A stretch of DNA of 64,000 nt from the NCBI GenBank assembly GCA_016702745.1, contig JADJDJ010000004.1:186001-250000 (forward strand). Reading direction: 5' to 3'. The notes under the pieces are model-generated. The model made no database searches. It saw only the letters and a program-made list of their open reading frames with translations, and had not been told where the DNA came from. Shown here one piece after another: positions 53,284 to 61,483 of the stretch. The position numbers and the translations under genes were made by a program. The stretch comes from Chitinophagaceae bacterium (GTDB lineage Bacteria > Bacteroidota > Bacteroidia > Chitinophagales > Chitinophagaceae). Positions within the stretch are counted from its first letter, which is position 1, and each line of letters begins with the position of its first letter.

Positions 53284-53326
53284 TGCCATTCGCCGACGGG
53301 GCTTTGGCCGCCGTCGGGAATGGCAG
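53284..53326. repeat. REP-like hairpin downstream of RAYT gene
   Basis: GCCATTC-g-CCGACGG and CCGTCGG-GAATGGC form a long stem around a GGCTTTGGC loop. It ends next to the umuC ribosome-binding site (AGGGGG), so it could influence umuC translation. Confidence 0.8.
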
Positions 53327-53331
53327 GGGGT

Positions 53332-54612
53332 ATGAAAGCAATAGTCGACTGTAATAATTTCTACTGCGCCTGCGAAAGGCTGTTTGAGCCATCGCTCGTG
53401 AATCAACCCGTTGTTGTGCTGAGCAATAACGATGGCTGTATTATTTCCCGCAGTGATGAAGCCAAAAAACTCGGTGTGGGGATGGCCGCTCCCTATTACC
53501 AGAACCGGGATATCATTGAAAAAAATAAGGTCGCTGTTTTTTCCAGCAACTACAATCTCTATGGTGATCTCAGCATGCGCGTAATGGATACCCTCCGTAA
53601 ACTGGTGGGAGCTGATAAACTGGAAGTCTATTCCGTAGATGAATCCTTTCTCGATCTCAGTCACCTGCCACCCGCTGAACTCAGCCAGATATCCCTTGAT
53701 CTTAAACATACCGTAGAACAATGGACCGGTATCGCCGTATCCATTGGTGTGGCACCCAGTAAACTCTTATCCAAAACAGCAAACCGGCTGGCTAAAAAAG
53801 ATAAACAGGGAACCGGGGGTGTAATGGTTTTACAAACAGCCGATGAAATCAGGGAAGCCCTTGAAAAAACCCGCGTGGATGATCTTTGGGGCGTGGGCCG
53901 GCAGTTTGCCTTCAAGCTGCACCAGATGGGAATTGATAATGGATGGCAACTCAGCAAGATGCCGGAAGAATGGGCCCGCAAAAATATGGGCGGTGTAGTA
54001 GGTGTTCGCCTGATCCGGGAACTGAACGGGATCCCCTGTATCCCGATGAAAGATCCGCTGGAAGTAAAAAAAATGATCGCCACCACCCGCATGTTTGGCA
54101 AACCTGTTTTCTCCCTCGATGAAATCCGCGAAGCGGTGGCCACTTATACATCGAGGGCCGCTGAGAAATTGCGCCGCCAGTCCTGCGCCGCCGGCATGAT
54201 CCAGGTATTTGTGGTGACCAATGGCAACCGCGGTGCTGCCTATGAATACAATCCGCAATCACGTTACCAGTATTGTATCCTTCCCCATGCCAGTTCCGAT
54301 ACCAGTGAACTGATCCGTCACGCCCTGCCCCTGACCGAACTCCTCTATCAGCCCGGAGTCAAATACCTGAAAGCAGGCGTGATCCTGAGTCAGCTGGTAC
54401 CCGATCATTCCATACAGGCCAACCTGTTCAGCAACGGACAGGAAAACCGCCGCCGCATCCTGATGGAAGCGATGGACAATATCAATTTCAGTCAGCGGGA
54501 TGATATCGTGAAATATGTTGCCTCCGGCTTAACAAGAAACTGGAAAATGCGGCAGGAAATGCGGAGCAAAAGATTCACCACCCGTTGGGATGAACTCTAT
54601 GAAGTACCATAA
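53332..54612 (+). CDS. umuC: Y-family DNA polymerase V catalytic subunit
   Basis: 426 residues from ATG 53332 (MKAIVDCNNFYCACERLFEP), preceded by AGGGGG. Polymerase motifs: VDCNNFYCACERLF with the first metal Asp, VYSVDESFLDL with Asp-Glu, and the helix-hairpin-helix region VDDLWGVGRQFAFKL. The C-terminal DUF4113-like end (RDDIVKYVASGLTRNWKMRQ, RFTTRWDELYEVP) is complete. Performs translesion DNA synthesis during SOS. The upstream partner is a UmuD-like protein that seems unable to cleave itself. Confidence 0.95.
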   Translation: MKAIVDCNNFYCACERLFEPSLVNQPVVVLSNNDGCIISRSDEAKKLGVGMAAPYYQNRDIIEKNKVAVFSSNYNLYGDLSMRVMDTLRKLVGADKLEVYSVDESFLDLSHLPPAELSQISLDLKHTVEQWTGIAVSIGVAPSKLLSKTANRLAKKDKQGTGGVMVLQTADEIREALEKTRVDDLWGVGRQFAFKLHQMGIDNGWQLSKMPEEWARKNMGGVVGVRLIRELNGIPCIPMKDPLEVKKMIATTRMFGKPVFSLDEIREAVATYTSRAAEKLRRQSCAAGMIQVFVVTNGNRGAAYEYNPQSRYQYCILPHASSDTSELIRHALPLTELLYQPGVKYLKAGVILSQLVPDHSIQANLFSNGQENRRRILMEAMDNINFSQRDDIVKYVASGLTRNWKMRQEMRSKRFTTRWDELYEVP

Positions 54613-54613
54613 T

Positions 54614-55132
54614 ATGTATAACCCCTTTACTATACTCAACCCTGAACTCCTGGCAGCCATGCTGCGGCAACCTATGTATTTTGTCCGCCAGCATTACCCC
54701 CGCGGAAAGGATATACTCAGCGAAAACGATCTTCCCTTACTGCTCACTCATTATGCGCATCATGAAATTGAACAGGAGCGAGCCGAAAGACATATGCGCT
54801 TATTATTTAAAGATCCTTATCGTTGTCTGTACGACAGTACCAAACCCGAAGACCTCGAAAAACTGCAGATTGCGGCTGCTCAACCCGAAGGATACCGGGT
54901 CTATATCAACCTGCTGCCCAAAGAATGGAAGGCCAATACTATGCTGAAACTGAAAATCGGAAACTATGTCCGGCACCGGATGCCCTGGTGGAATTATTCT
55001 CCCAAAGACAAACTGCAGGTAACCCTGAAAGAAAGATATGGGGAATTATTCATCGCCCTGTTATGGAGGGGACAGCAAACTGAAGTACATTTGAATGACA
55101 TCGAAAACTTCAGTGCATGTGCTACGACATGA
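54614..55132 (+). CDS. Hypothetical protein of the SOS cluster
   Basis: 172 residues from ATG 54614, one base after the umuC stop; other starts at 54590 and 54602 would overlap umuC. No family recognised. The sequence is polar with PLLLTHYAHHEIEQERAERH, LPKEWKANTMLKLKIGNYVR and ERYGELFIALLWRGQQ. It overlaps the SRAP gene by 16 bp, so it is co-transcribed and may act in the same repair response. Confidence 0.7.
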   Translation: MYNPFTILNPELLAAMLRQPMYFVRQHYPRGKDILSENDLPLLLTHYAHHEIEQERAERHMRLLFKDPYRCLYDSTKPEDLEKLQIAAAQPEGYRVYINLLPKEWKANTMLKLKIGNYVRHRMPWWNYSPKDKLQVTLKERYGELFIALLWRGQQTEVHLNDIENFSACATT

Positions 55133-55851
55133 GTTTCTTCAGTAATATCCGGCTGATCGCCGATTACATGAATATTCCCTATAATGAAAGCCTGCAATTT
55201 GAACCCACTTATCATAAAGTAGCACAATCATTCAGTCCCTGGCCCGTATTGATCAAAGAAAATGAAACTTACAAAATCCACCTGTTTGAATGGGGACTGA
55301 TCGCCGATTACATGAACAGTCCGGAGAAGATCAAAGAATACCGCAACAGCATGGCCAATGCACGCAGTGAAAAACTGCTGGATGATAAGCCCTCCGTTTG
55401 GCACCGGCTCAGGGATCAGCGTTGTGTTGTTTTCAGCACCGGCTTTTTTGAACACCGGGATATCGGCACAAAGAAGAAACTACCTTATTTTATCAAACCC
55501 GCGCAAGAACCCCTGTTCTGTTTTGCCGGTCTGTATAATTACTCTCCGCTGCCTGATCCCGAAACCGGTGAACTGAAAGGAACTTTCACCATCATTACCC
55601 AGCCGGCCAATTCACTGATGGCCGCTATTCATAATGCAGGTCCCAACAGCCAGCGCATGCCGGTGATCCTGAAAAAAGAACAAGTGATGGAATGGTTGAA
55701 TGAAGAGCTGAGCGATGCAGCCATCAGAGCAATGCTGGAAGCAGGTTATCCCGCCAGTGAAATGATGGCATGGCCCGTCCATACCATCCGCACCAGAAAG
55801 AATGATGACGATTCCGTTATTGCAACGCTTGAAGGCGAATTCCCCCATTAG
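55117..55851 (+). CDS. SRAP-domain protein (YedK/HMCES-like abasic-site crosslinker)
   Basis: 244 residues. Met-Cys start gives the catalytic Cys2; WGLIADY, NSMANARSE (conserved Asn), VFSTGFFEH and SQRMPVILKKEQVMEWL follow. The family covalently traps abasic sites in single-stranded DNA. The usual His before RMP is changed to Gln, with IHN upstream. It belongs with umuC in an SOS-type operon. Confidence 0.92.
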   Translation: MCYDMSFFSNIRLIADYMNIPYNESLQFEPTYHKVAQSFSPWPVLIKENETYKIHLFEWGLIADYMNSPEKIKEYRNSMANARSEKLLDDKPSVWHRLRDQRCVVFSTGFFEHRDIGTKKKLPYFIKPAQEPLFCFAGLYNYSPLPDPETGELKGTFTIITQPANSLMAAIHNAGPNSQRMPVILKKEQVMEWLNEELSDAAIRAMLEAGYPASEMMAWPVHTIRTRKNDDDSVIATLEGEFPH

Positions 55852-56741
55852 AACAAGGATGAAAAAACCGGTACGGGAATCCTGATTCCGGTTTGCTGTA
55901 ATAATTCTCCTGCAAAATAAGCAGCCAGATCCGGCTCATGGCCTCCTTCTCCCAAATGCAATATGAACCAGGCCTGTTCCAGTCCGCCTGCATACCATTC
56001 CTTCAGACGATGAATCCAGGCATTACATCTGGACTTATCAGTTGCATGGAAATTATACCCCACAAAGCGGATAAAAATTTCAGGGACCGTAAGACGCATA
56101 TGGGCACAATCCCTCCTGCCGGCAGTATCTGTGAGTACAAAACCAATCCGCAACTCACTGAGTGTTGCCACCAGTTGATCCAGCACCGGTTGCCGAAACC
56201 AGACCGGATGTCTCAATTCTAAAAAGAAACGGATATCACGTGGGAGTGATGAAAGAAAAGTATACAATTCCTTTTCCCTGGCCGGAGAAAAATGATCGCT
56301 TAACTGAATAAATACAGGACCGAGTTGTTCGCCAAAAGCCATCATCCCTTTTAAGAATTCATCGGTCAGAGTTTCTTTACCGGTCAGACTGCCACGATGC
56401 GTAATTCCCTGATACATTTTCGGGCAATAGCGGAATTCTCTTCCCGCTGTTTTGGCTGCCCATTTCGACACATGCTCTTCTCCCCAAATGCGGTAATGCG
56501 TGGCATTCAGTTCTACCGTATTGAAATGCTGCGGATAGAGTGATAAGAAATTACTGTCCTTTGTTTTCGGAGGATAAAGCCTGCCTACCCAACCGGGCTG
56601 GCCCCAGCTGGAACAACCCAGCCAGCATTGTTTTGGACCCGGTAACCCTGTTTTTAAAACAGCCTCGTTCGAAGCGGCTGATGCCGGTAAACTAAAATCA
56701 ATGGTACCAAGCAATTCTTCATTTACCCTCCCAAATTCCAT
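55848..56741 (-). CDS. DUF72 family protein
   Basis: 297 residues. WLGCSSWGQPGWVGRLYPP, FNTVELNATHYRIWGEEHVS, FRYCPKMYQGITH and GPVFIQLSDHFSP match the DUF72 TIM-barrel family; molecular function unknown. It is convergent with the SRAP gene and overlaps its last codons by 4 bp. Confidence 0.9.
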   Translation of the reverse strand: MEFGRVNEELLGTIDFSLPASAASNEAVLKTGLPGPKQCWLGCSSWGQPGWVGRLYPPKTKDSNFLSLYPQHFNTVELNATHYRIWGEEHVSKWAAKTAGREFRYCPKMYQGITHRGSLTGKETLTDEFLKGMMAFGEQLGPVFIQLSDHFSPAREKELYTFLSSLPRDIRFFLELRHPVWFRQPVLDQLVATLSELRIGFVLTDTAGRRDCAHMRLTVPEIFIRFVGYNFHATDKSRCNAWIHRLKEWYAGGLEQAWFILHLGEGGHEPDLAAYFAGELLQQTGIRIPVPVFSSLF

Positions 56742-56792
56742 ACTGCTGTATTATGTATTCAAAACTATATAACTTACTGCGAAATAAAAGGC

Positions 56793-58337
56793 ATGAGATC
56801 AATCCTCTTTATCCTGTTGTTCAGCAGTACCTGCCTGGCACAGCAGCGCCCCAATATCATTTATATCATGAGTGATGATCATGATGCCGATGCGATCAGT
56901 GCCTATAACAAACAATTGATTCAAACACCCAATATTGACAGACTGGCCAAAGAGGGCATTTTATTCAAAAAGAATTTTGTCTCCAATTCCATTTGCGGAC
57001 CGGTGCGGGCCACCTTGTTGACCGGACAGTTTTCCCATTTAAATGGCGTAAAAGATAACCGGACCCGTTTCGATTCTTCCCGGCAAACCATGCCTAAAAT
57101 ATTTCAGCAACATGGCTACCAGACAGCCCTGATTGGCAAATGGCACCTGCATTCCTACCCCACCGGTTTTGATTTCTGGAAAATTCTTCCCGGCCAGGGA
57201 TTCTATGTTGAACCCCGGTTTATCAATATGCAGGGTGATACCAGTACCTATCATGGTTATGCTACAGATGTAATTACTGATGAAGCCATTCAATGGATGA
57301 ACCAGCGTGACCGCAACAAACCCTTTGTGCTGCATCTCCATCACAAAGCACCGCATCGTTATTTCCTGGCCCCTTTGAAATATATCCAGCAGTATCATGA
57401 TAAAACATTTCCGGAGCCAGCTACTTTATATAATGATACCGTTGGAAAAGGAACTGCCTGGCGACTGCAAACCATGAGCATCCTGCATGATATGAAACTA
57501 TGCAGTGATCTGAAAGTGGATCCGGCCTACCTGATGGATAATCCTTTATTGAAACCTGATGCGGCAGAAATCAATTATTACAATGCCATATTCAACCGGA
57601 TACCTGAACCGGAAAGAAGCAGCATCAAAAAAATCTATGCAGAAAGGGGTAAGCTTCTGCAAGAGCAGAAACCATCCGGTAAAGAATTACTGAAACATAA
57701 ATATCAATGGTATCTGCAGGATTACCTGGCCTGTGTGGCATCTGTGGATGAAAATGTGGGTCGTGTACTTGACTATCTTGATCAGCAGGGTTTATCTGAA
57801 AACACATTGGTCATCTACACCGGAGACCAGGGTATGTACCTGGGTGAGAATGGCTGGTTTGATAAGAGATGGATGTATGATGTATCCATGAATGCGCCGC
57901 TACTGATGAAATGGCCCGGAAAAATAAAAGCCGGGACCACGACCAACCAACTCACACAGAGCATTGACTATGCCCCGACCATGCTGGATGCTGCAGGTAT
58001 TCCAGTCCCTGGTTTTATGCAGGGAATCAGTCTGGTTCCCCTGATAAAAGGCCAATTAAAAAATCTATCCCGTAAAAATTTATATTACCATTATTACGAA
58101 GACAAAGCAGATCATACGGTGCTGAAACATCTCGGGGTGCGGGGAGAAAGATACAAGCTGATCTATTTCTACACAGTGAATGAATGGGAATTGTATGACC
58201 TGCAAAAAGACCCGGCTGAACAAAAAAATCTGATCCAATCTCAACAACACAAAGCGTTGCTCCTGCAAATGAAGAATGAACTGCTTCGTTTAAGGGATCT
58301 TTATAGTGATAAAGAACCGGCGGGTGAATTGCATTAA
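56793..58337 (+). CDS. Secreted sulfatase (family S1-like)
   Basis: 514 residues. Signal peptide SILFILLFSSTCLAQ; RPNIIYIMSDDHDADAISAY starts the fold with metal Asp residues; NSICGPVRATLLTGQ holds the Cys for formylglycine (C-x-P-x-R, V in place of the common S). GKWHLH and later YTGDQGMYLGENGWF complete the active site. Likely removes sulfate from a host or algal polysaccharide in the periplasm. Formylglycine maturation enzyme is not in the window. Confidence 0.92.
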   Translation: MRSILFILLFSSTCLAQQRPNIIYIMSDDHDADAISAYNKQLIQTPNIDRLAKEGILFKKNFVSNSICGPVRATLLTGQFSHLNGVKDNRTRFDSSRQTMPKIFQQHGYQTALIGKWHLHSYPTGFDFWKILPGQGFYVEPRFINMQGDTSTYHGYATDVITDEAIQWMNQRDRNKPFVLHLHHKAPHRYFLAPLKYIQQYHDKTFPEPATLYNDTVGKGTAWRLQTMSILHDMKLCSDLKVDPAYLMDNPLLKPDAAEINYYNAIFNRIPEPERSSIKKIYAERGKLLQEQKPSGKELLKHKYQWYLQDYLACVASVDENVGRVLDYLDQQGLSENTLVIYTGDQGMYLGENGWFDKRWMYDVSMNAPLLMKWPGKIKAGTTTNQLTQSIDYAPTMLDAAGIPVPGFMQGISLVPLIKGQLKNLSRKNLYYHYYEDKADHTVLKHLGVRGERYKLIYFYTVNEWELYDLQKDPAEQKNLIQSQQHKALLLQMKNELLRLRDLYSDKEPAGELH

Positions 58338-58366
58338 AAAAAGAATACTTCTCCTGTTGCCAGTTT

Positions 58367-59185
58367 CTATTGGTATTTCCGGAGCAGGTCAAAAATGATT
58401 TTCCGGTCTGATTCATTCAATACCCGGCTTGTATCTTTTGGCACAAAATGTATTTTATACGACTGAATGGCAATTTCCGGCTTAGCGGTATTGTACCCTA
58501 TCATTTTTAATGCATGTACCGCATTGAAATCTGCCGGTACGGTTATTCCTGTTGTATCATACCAGTGACCAAATCCCTTTGCCGCCAGCATCTGCCAGTT
58601 AAAATAACGGCTGGGATCCACTTTGCGACCCACGGCCCAGTCGAGATGACCAATAAAATTAGAGGCCGGAATATTATAGGCTTTCTTCAATCTTTCCAGT
58701 AACTGAACCAAACTGTTCATCAAAGCATCGGAAAAAGGTTCGCTTCCGTTATTATCCAGCTCAATCCCGATACTGCAACTGTTCATATCTGTAATACTTC
58801 CCCATCTCCCCACACCGGCGTGATGGGCACGGAGCAGATCATTCAGCATATGGTGCACGGTTCCATCGCGGCTTACCACATAATGGGCACTCACCTGGGT
58901 ACGGGGAAGAGTGAATGTGCGGATGGTTTCATCTTCTCCGTTTTGAGCAGTATGATGAATGATGACGTAATTCGGTTTGCGCATGGAAAAATTGGTCGTG
59001 CCTGCCCAATCAATTCCATAGTTCAGTCCTGCTGAATCCCGCACCGGGTACTCGCGGAGGATCTTTGCATATTCCTTTACCTGTTGTTTATACACTTTGT
59101 TAGTGGCAGCATGCTTAGACTCCTTACAGCTATGCAATAAACAGGCTACAATAAATAACAAAAAGAGGGAGACATACTTTTTCAT
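58367..59185 (-). CDS. N-acetylmuramoyl-L-alanine amidase, lipoprotein (AmiD/Amidase_2 type)
   Basis: 272 residues. Lipoprotein signal with lipobox LLHSC. Amidase_2 motifs: NYVIIHHTAQNGEDETIRTF, VSAHYVVSRDGTVHHML, RAHHAGVGRWG, SIGIELDNNG and FIGHLDWAVGRKVDP. The enzyme cuts the amide between muramic acid and peptide, probably on outer-membrane inner face. A tandem paralogue lies upstream. Confidence 0.92.
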   Translation of the reverse strand: MKKYVSLFLLFIVACLLHSCKESKHAATNKVYKQQVKEYAKILREYPVRDSAGLNYGIDWAGTTNFSMRKPNYVIIHHTAQNGEDETIRTFTLPRTQVSAHYVVSRDGTVHHMLNDLLRAHHAGVGRWGSITDMNSCSIGIELDNNGSEPFSDALMNSLVQLLERLKKAYNIPASNFIGHLDWAVGRKVDPSRYFNWQMLAAKGFGHWYDTTGITVPADFNAVHALKMIGYNTAKPEIAIQSYKIHFVPKDTSRVLNESDRKIIFDLLRKYQ

Positions 59186-59225
59186 CCGGTAAAGTTACCA
59201 GAATCAGGCACAATTGGTGAAGGGC

Positions 59226-60197
59226 TTATTCAAATTTGCGGTAGAGCACATAGATGATCTTGCGAACGGCAGCATTCATGTTGCCATTATTCTCACCCAT
59301 GAAATGCCTCTTGAAAGCAGTAACGGCCGAGGCAGGATAAGAAATATCGTAGCCGATAATACGTAATCCCATCAGGTAGTCGAAATTATCAGGAACCTGC
59401 ACGCCGGTGGTATCATCCCACCAGTGTCCATACCCTTTTTCACTCATGAGTTTCCAGGGGAATTTGGAGCTGGGGTCTCCTTTACGGGTTGGAGCAATAT
59501 CACCATGACCGATAAAATTAGCTGCGGGGATTTTATAGGCGGTTTTGAGTCTTTCGAGTAATACGGCCAGGCTACTGATCTGTTCATCGGTAAATGCCTC
59601 GAATCCATTGTTGACGATTTCGATACCAATACTGCTTGAATTCAGATCGGTATTATTTCCCCATTTGCTTTCACCGGCATGGTGTGAGCGGAGCAGGTCA
59701 TTCAGCATATGGTGAACGGTGCCGTCTTTACAAATCACATAATGGGCACTGGCCTCTCTTCCACCTGTACGGGTAAACTCCCGCAAGGTTTCATCACAAC
59801 TGTTATTGGCCGTATGATGGATGATGACATAATTGGGTCTTCTTAAACCCATATTGGGAGTACCCACCCATTCTTCTGCATAGGTTAATCCGGCAGAATC
59901 AACGAGGGGATAACGGAACAACACTTTAGAAAGAGAATCCACCATATTGGCGTATAACTGATTTGACCGGCCGTATTTGGCCATTACTGAACCAGCACCG
60001 CCGCTAACCGGTTTTTCTTCGGTGGCATCAAGTGAATCTTTAGCCGGAACGGAATTAGACTTCAGCAGGTAGTCCTTATTATTACTATTATTTCCTCCAT
60101 TATCCTTGGGCTGTGCCTGTACTGCCAGTATTGCGCCCTGGATCAGGATGGACAGAACAATGGTTTTCAATACCTGATGAGTGGTGGTCACCTGCAT
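59226..60197 (-). CDS. N-acetylmuramoyl-L-alanine amidase, exported paralogue
   Basis: 323 residues. N-terminal signal (TIVLSILIQGAILAVQAQ) without lipobox Cys; then a linker rich in Asn/Ser. Amidase_2 motifs NYVIIHHTANNSCDETLREF, ASAHYVICKDGTVHHML, RSHHAGESKWG, SIGIEIVNNG and FIGHGDIAPTRKGDP are closer to the canonical zinc pattern than in the neighbour. It differs from the next gene by localisation, suggesting gene duplication and divergence. Confidence 0.92.
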   Translation of the reverse strand: MQVTTTHQVLKTIVLSILIQGAILAVQAQPKDNGGNNSNNKDYLLKSNSVPAKDSLDATEEKPVSGGAGSVMAKYGRSNQLYANMVDSLSKVLFRYPLVDSAGLTYAEEWVGTPNMGLRRPNYVIIHHTANNSCDETLREFTRTGGREASAHYVICKDGTVHHMLNDLLRSHHAGESKWGNNTDLNSSSIGIEIVNNGFEAFTDEQISSLAVLLERLKTAYKIPAANFIGHGDIAPTRKGDPSSKFPWKLMSEKGYGHWWDDTTGVQVPDNFDYLMGLRIIGYDISYPASAVTAFKRHFMGENNGNMNAAVRKIIYVLYRKFE

Positions 60198-60214
60198 TCC
60201 TAAAATTAAATATT

Positions 60215-61468
60215 TTATTTTTTCCGACTGTTAGAAGAACGATAAAATCGTCCTTTTGGTCTGTTTCCGCTGCTTTTTTGACGGGGATGGTAGGCAGGTG
60301 CAGGGCCTAATTCAGCCGGAATCACTGCTTTATCAATTTCTTTTTCTATCAGCCTTTCAATGGCCGCAAATTTATTTTGTTCTTTTTCACTCACCAGGGT
60401 AAAAGCCACTCCATCCGCTTCAGCCCTTGCCGTACGGCCAATCCGGTGCACATAATCTTCACCATCACCGGGTACATCATAATTAATTACGAGGTCAATG
60501 GTATCAATATCAATACCCCGGCTCAGGATATCAGTGGCCACCAACAGGGGAATTCGTCCGCTGGTGAAAGCACTTAGTACAGATTCTCTTTGTGACTGTT
60601 CCAGATCGCTATGAATTTCTTCCAGGGTAAAGCCGGCCTGTTTCAGTTCGCGGCGAAGTTGTTTAACGGTTTGCTTCTTACTGCAAAAAACCAATGCGTT
60701 TTTATAAGGCGTGTTTTTCAGAATCCACTTCATCAAGGGCAGTTTCTGCGGCTCGTAGATCACAAAGGCTTTCTGCACCACTTTCTCAGGCGGCTTGGAG
60801 ATTGCAATATTTATTTCTGCGGGATGGTGGAGTATTTTTTTGGCCAGCTGCCTGATTTTATCGGGCATGGTGGCGGAGAAGAGCAGGTTCTGTCTTTTTT
60901 CAGGAAGTGCCTTGATGATTTTGCTGATATCATCCTGAAAGCCCATGTCCAGCATACGGTCGGCCTCATCAAGCACCAGGAATTGCAAACCCTTCATATT
61001 GACATATCCCATATTCAAATGGGCAATCATCCTGCCGGGTGTGCAGACAATGATATCGGCTCCGTTCTGAAGTGCTTTTTTCTCAGCCACAAAATTGTCT
61101 CCACCACTTCCTCCATAAATCGCGATGGAACTGAGATGGGTAAAGTAGGAAAGTCCTTCAATATGCTGTGAGATCTGAATAGCCAGTTCGCGGGTGGGTA
61201 CTACGATCAGTGCACCGGTATGTCCGTCTACATGATTTTTCAAGAGGCGGTTCATCACGGGCAACAAAAAAGCGGCTGTTTTACCGGTTCCGGTCTGTGC
61301 AGAAGCAATCACATCCCTTCCTTCCAGAATGGGTGGAATCACCTGTTCCTGAACGGGGGTGGCGGTTTCATAGTTGGACGCTTCAATGCCTTCTAAGACT
61401 TCGGGTAAAAAATTGAATTCGGTAAATCTCAAGTCGGGTTGTTTTTTGGAAAGTAGCGAAGGTAGCAC
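60215..61468 (-). CDS. DEAD-box RNA helicase (RhlE-like)
   Basis: 417 residues. Q motif (YETATPVQEQVIPPILEGRD), Walker A AQTGTGKT, PTRELAIQ, TPGRMIAHL, DEAD box VLDEADRMLDMGF, SAT, and HRIGRTARAEADG. Short basic C-terminal tail (RPKGRFYRSSNSRKK). Unwinds short RNA helices in ribosome assembly or RNA decay. It is close behind the IcmF gene, with a 16-bp gap. Confidence 0.95.
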   Translation of the reverse strand: MLPSLLSKKQPDLRFTEFNFLPEVLEGIEASNYETATPVQEQVIPPILEGRDVIASAQTGTGKTAAFLLPVMNRLLKNHVDGHTGALIVVPTRELAIQISQHIEGLSYFTHLSSIAIYGGSGGDNFVAEKKALQNGADIIVCTPGRMIAHLNMGYVNMKGLQFLVLDEADRMLDMGFQDDISKIIKALPEKRQNLLFSATMPDKIRQLAKKILHHPAEINIAISKPPEKVVQKAFVIYEPQKLPLMKWILKNTPYKNALVFCSKKQTVKQLRRELKQAGFTLEEIHSDLEQSQRESVLSAFTSGRIPLLVATDILSRGIDIDTIDLVINYDVPGDGEDYVHRIGRTARAEADGVAFTLVSEKEQNKFAAIERLIEKEIDKAVIPAELGPAPAYHPRQKSSGNRPKGRFYRSSNSRKK

Positions 61469-61483
61469 TTGAAAAAGGAATAC

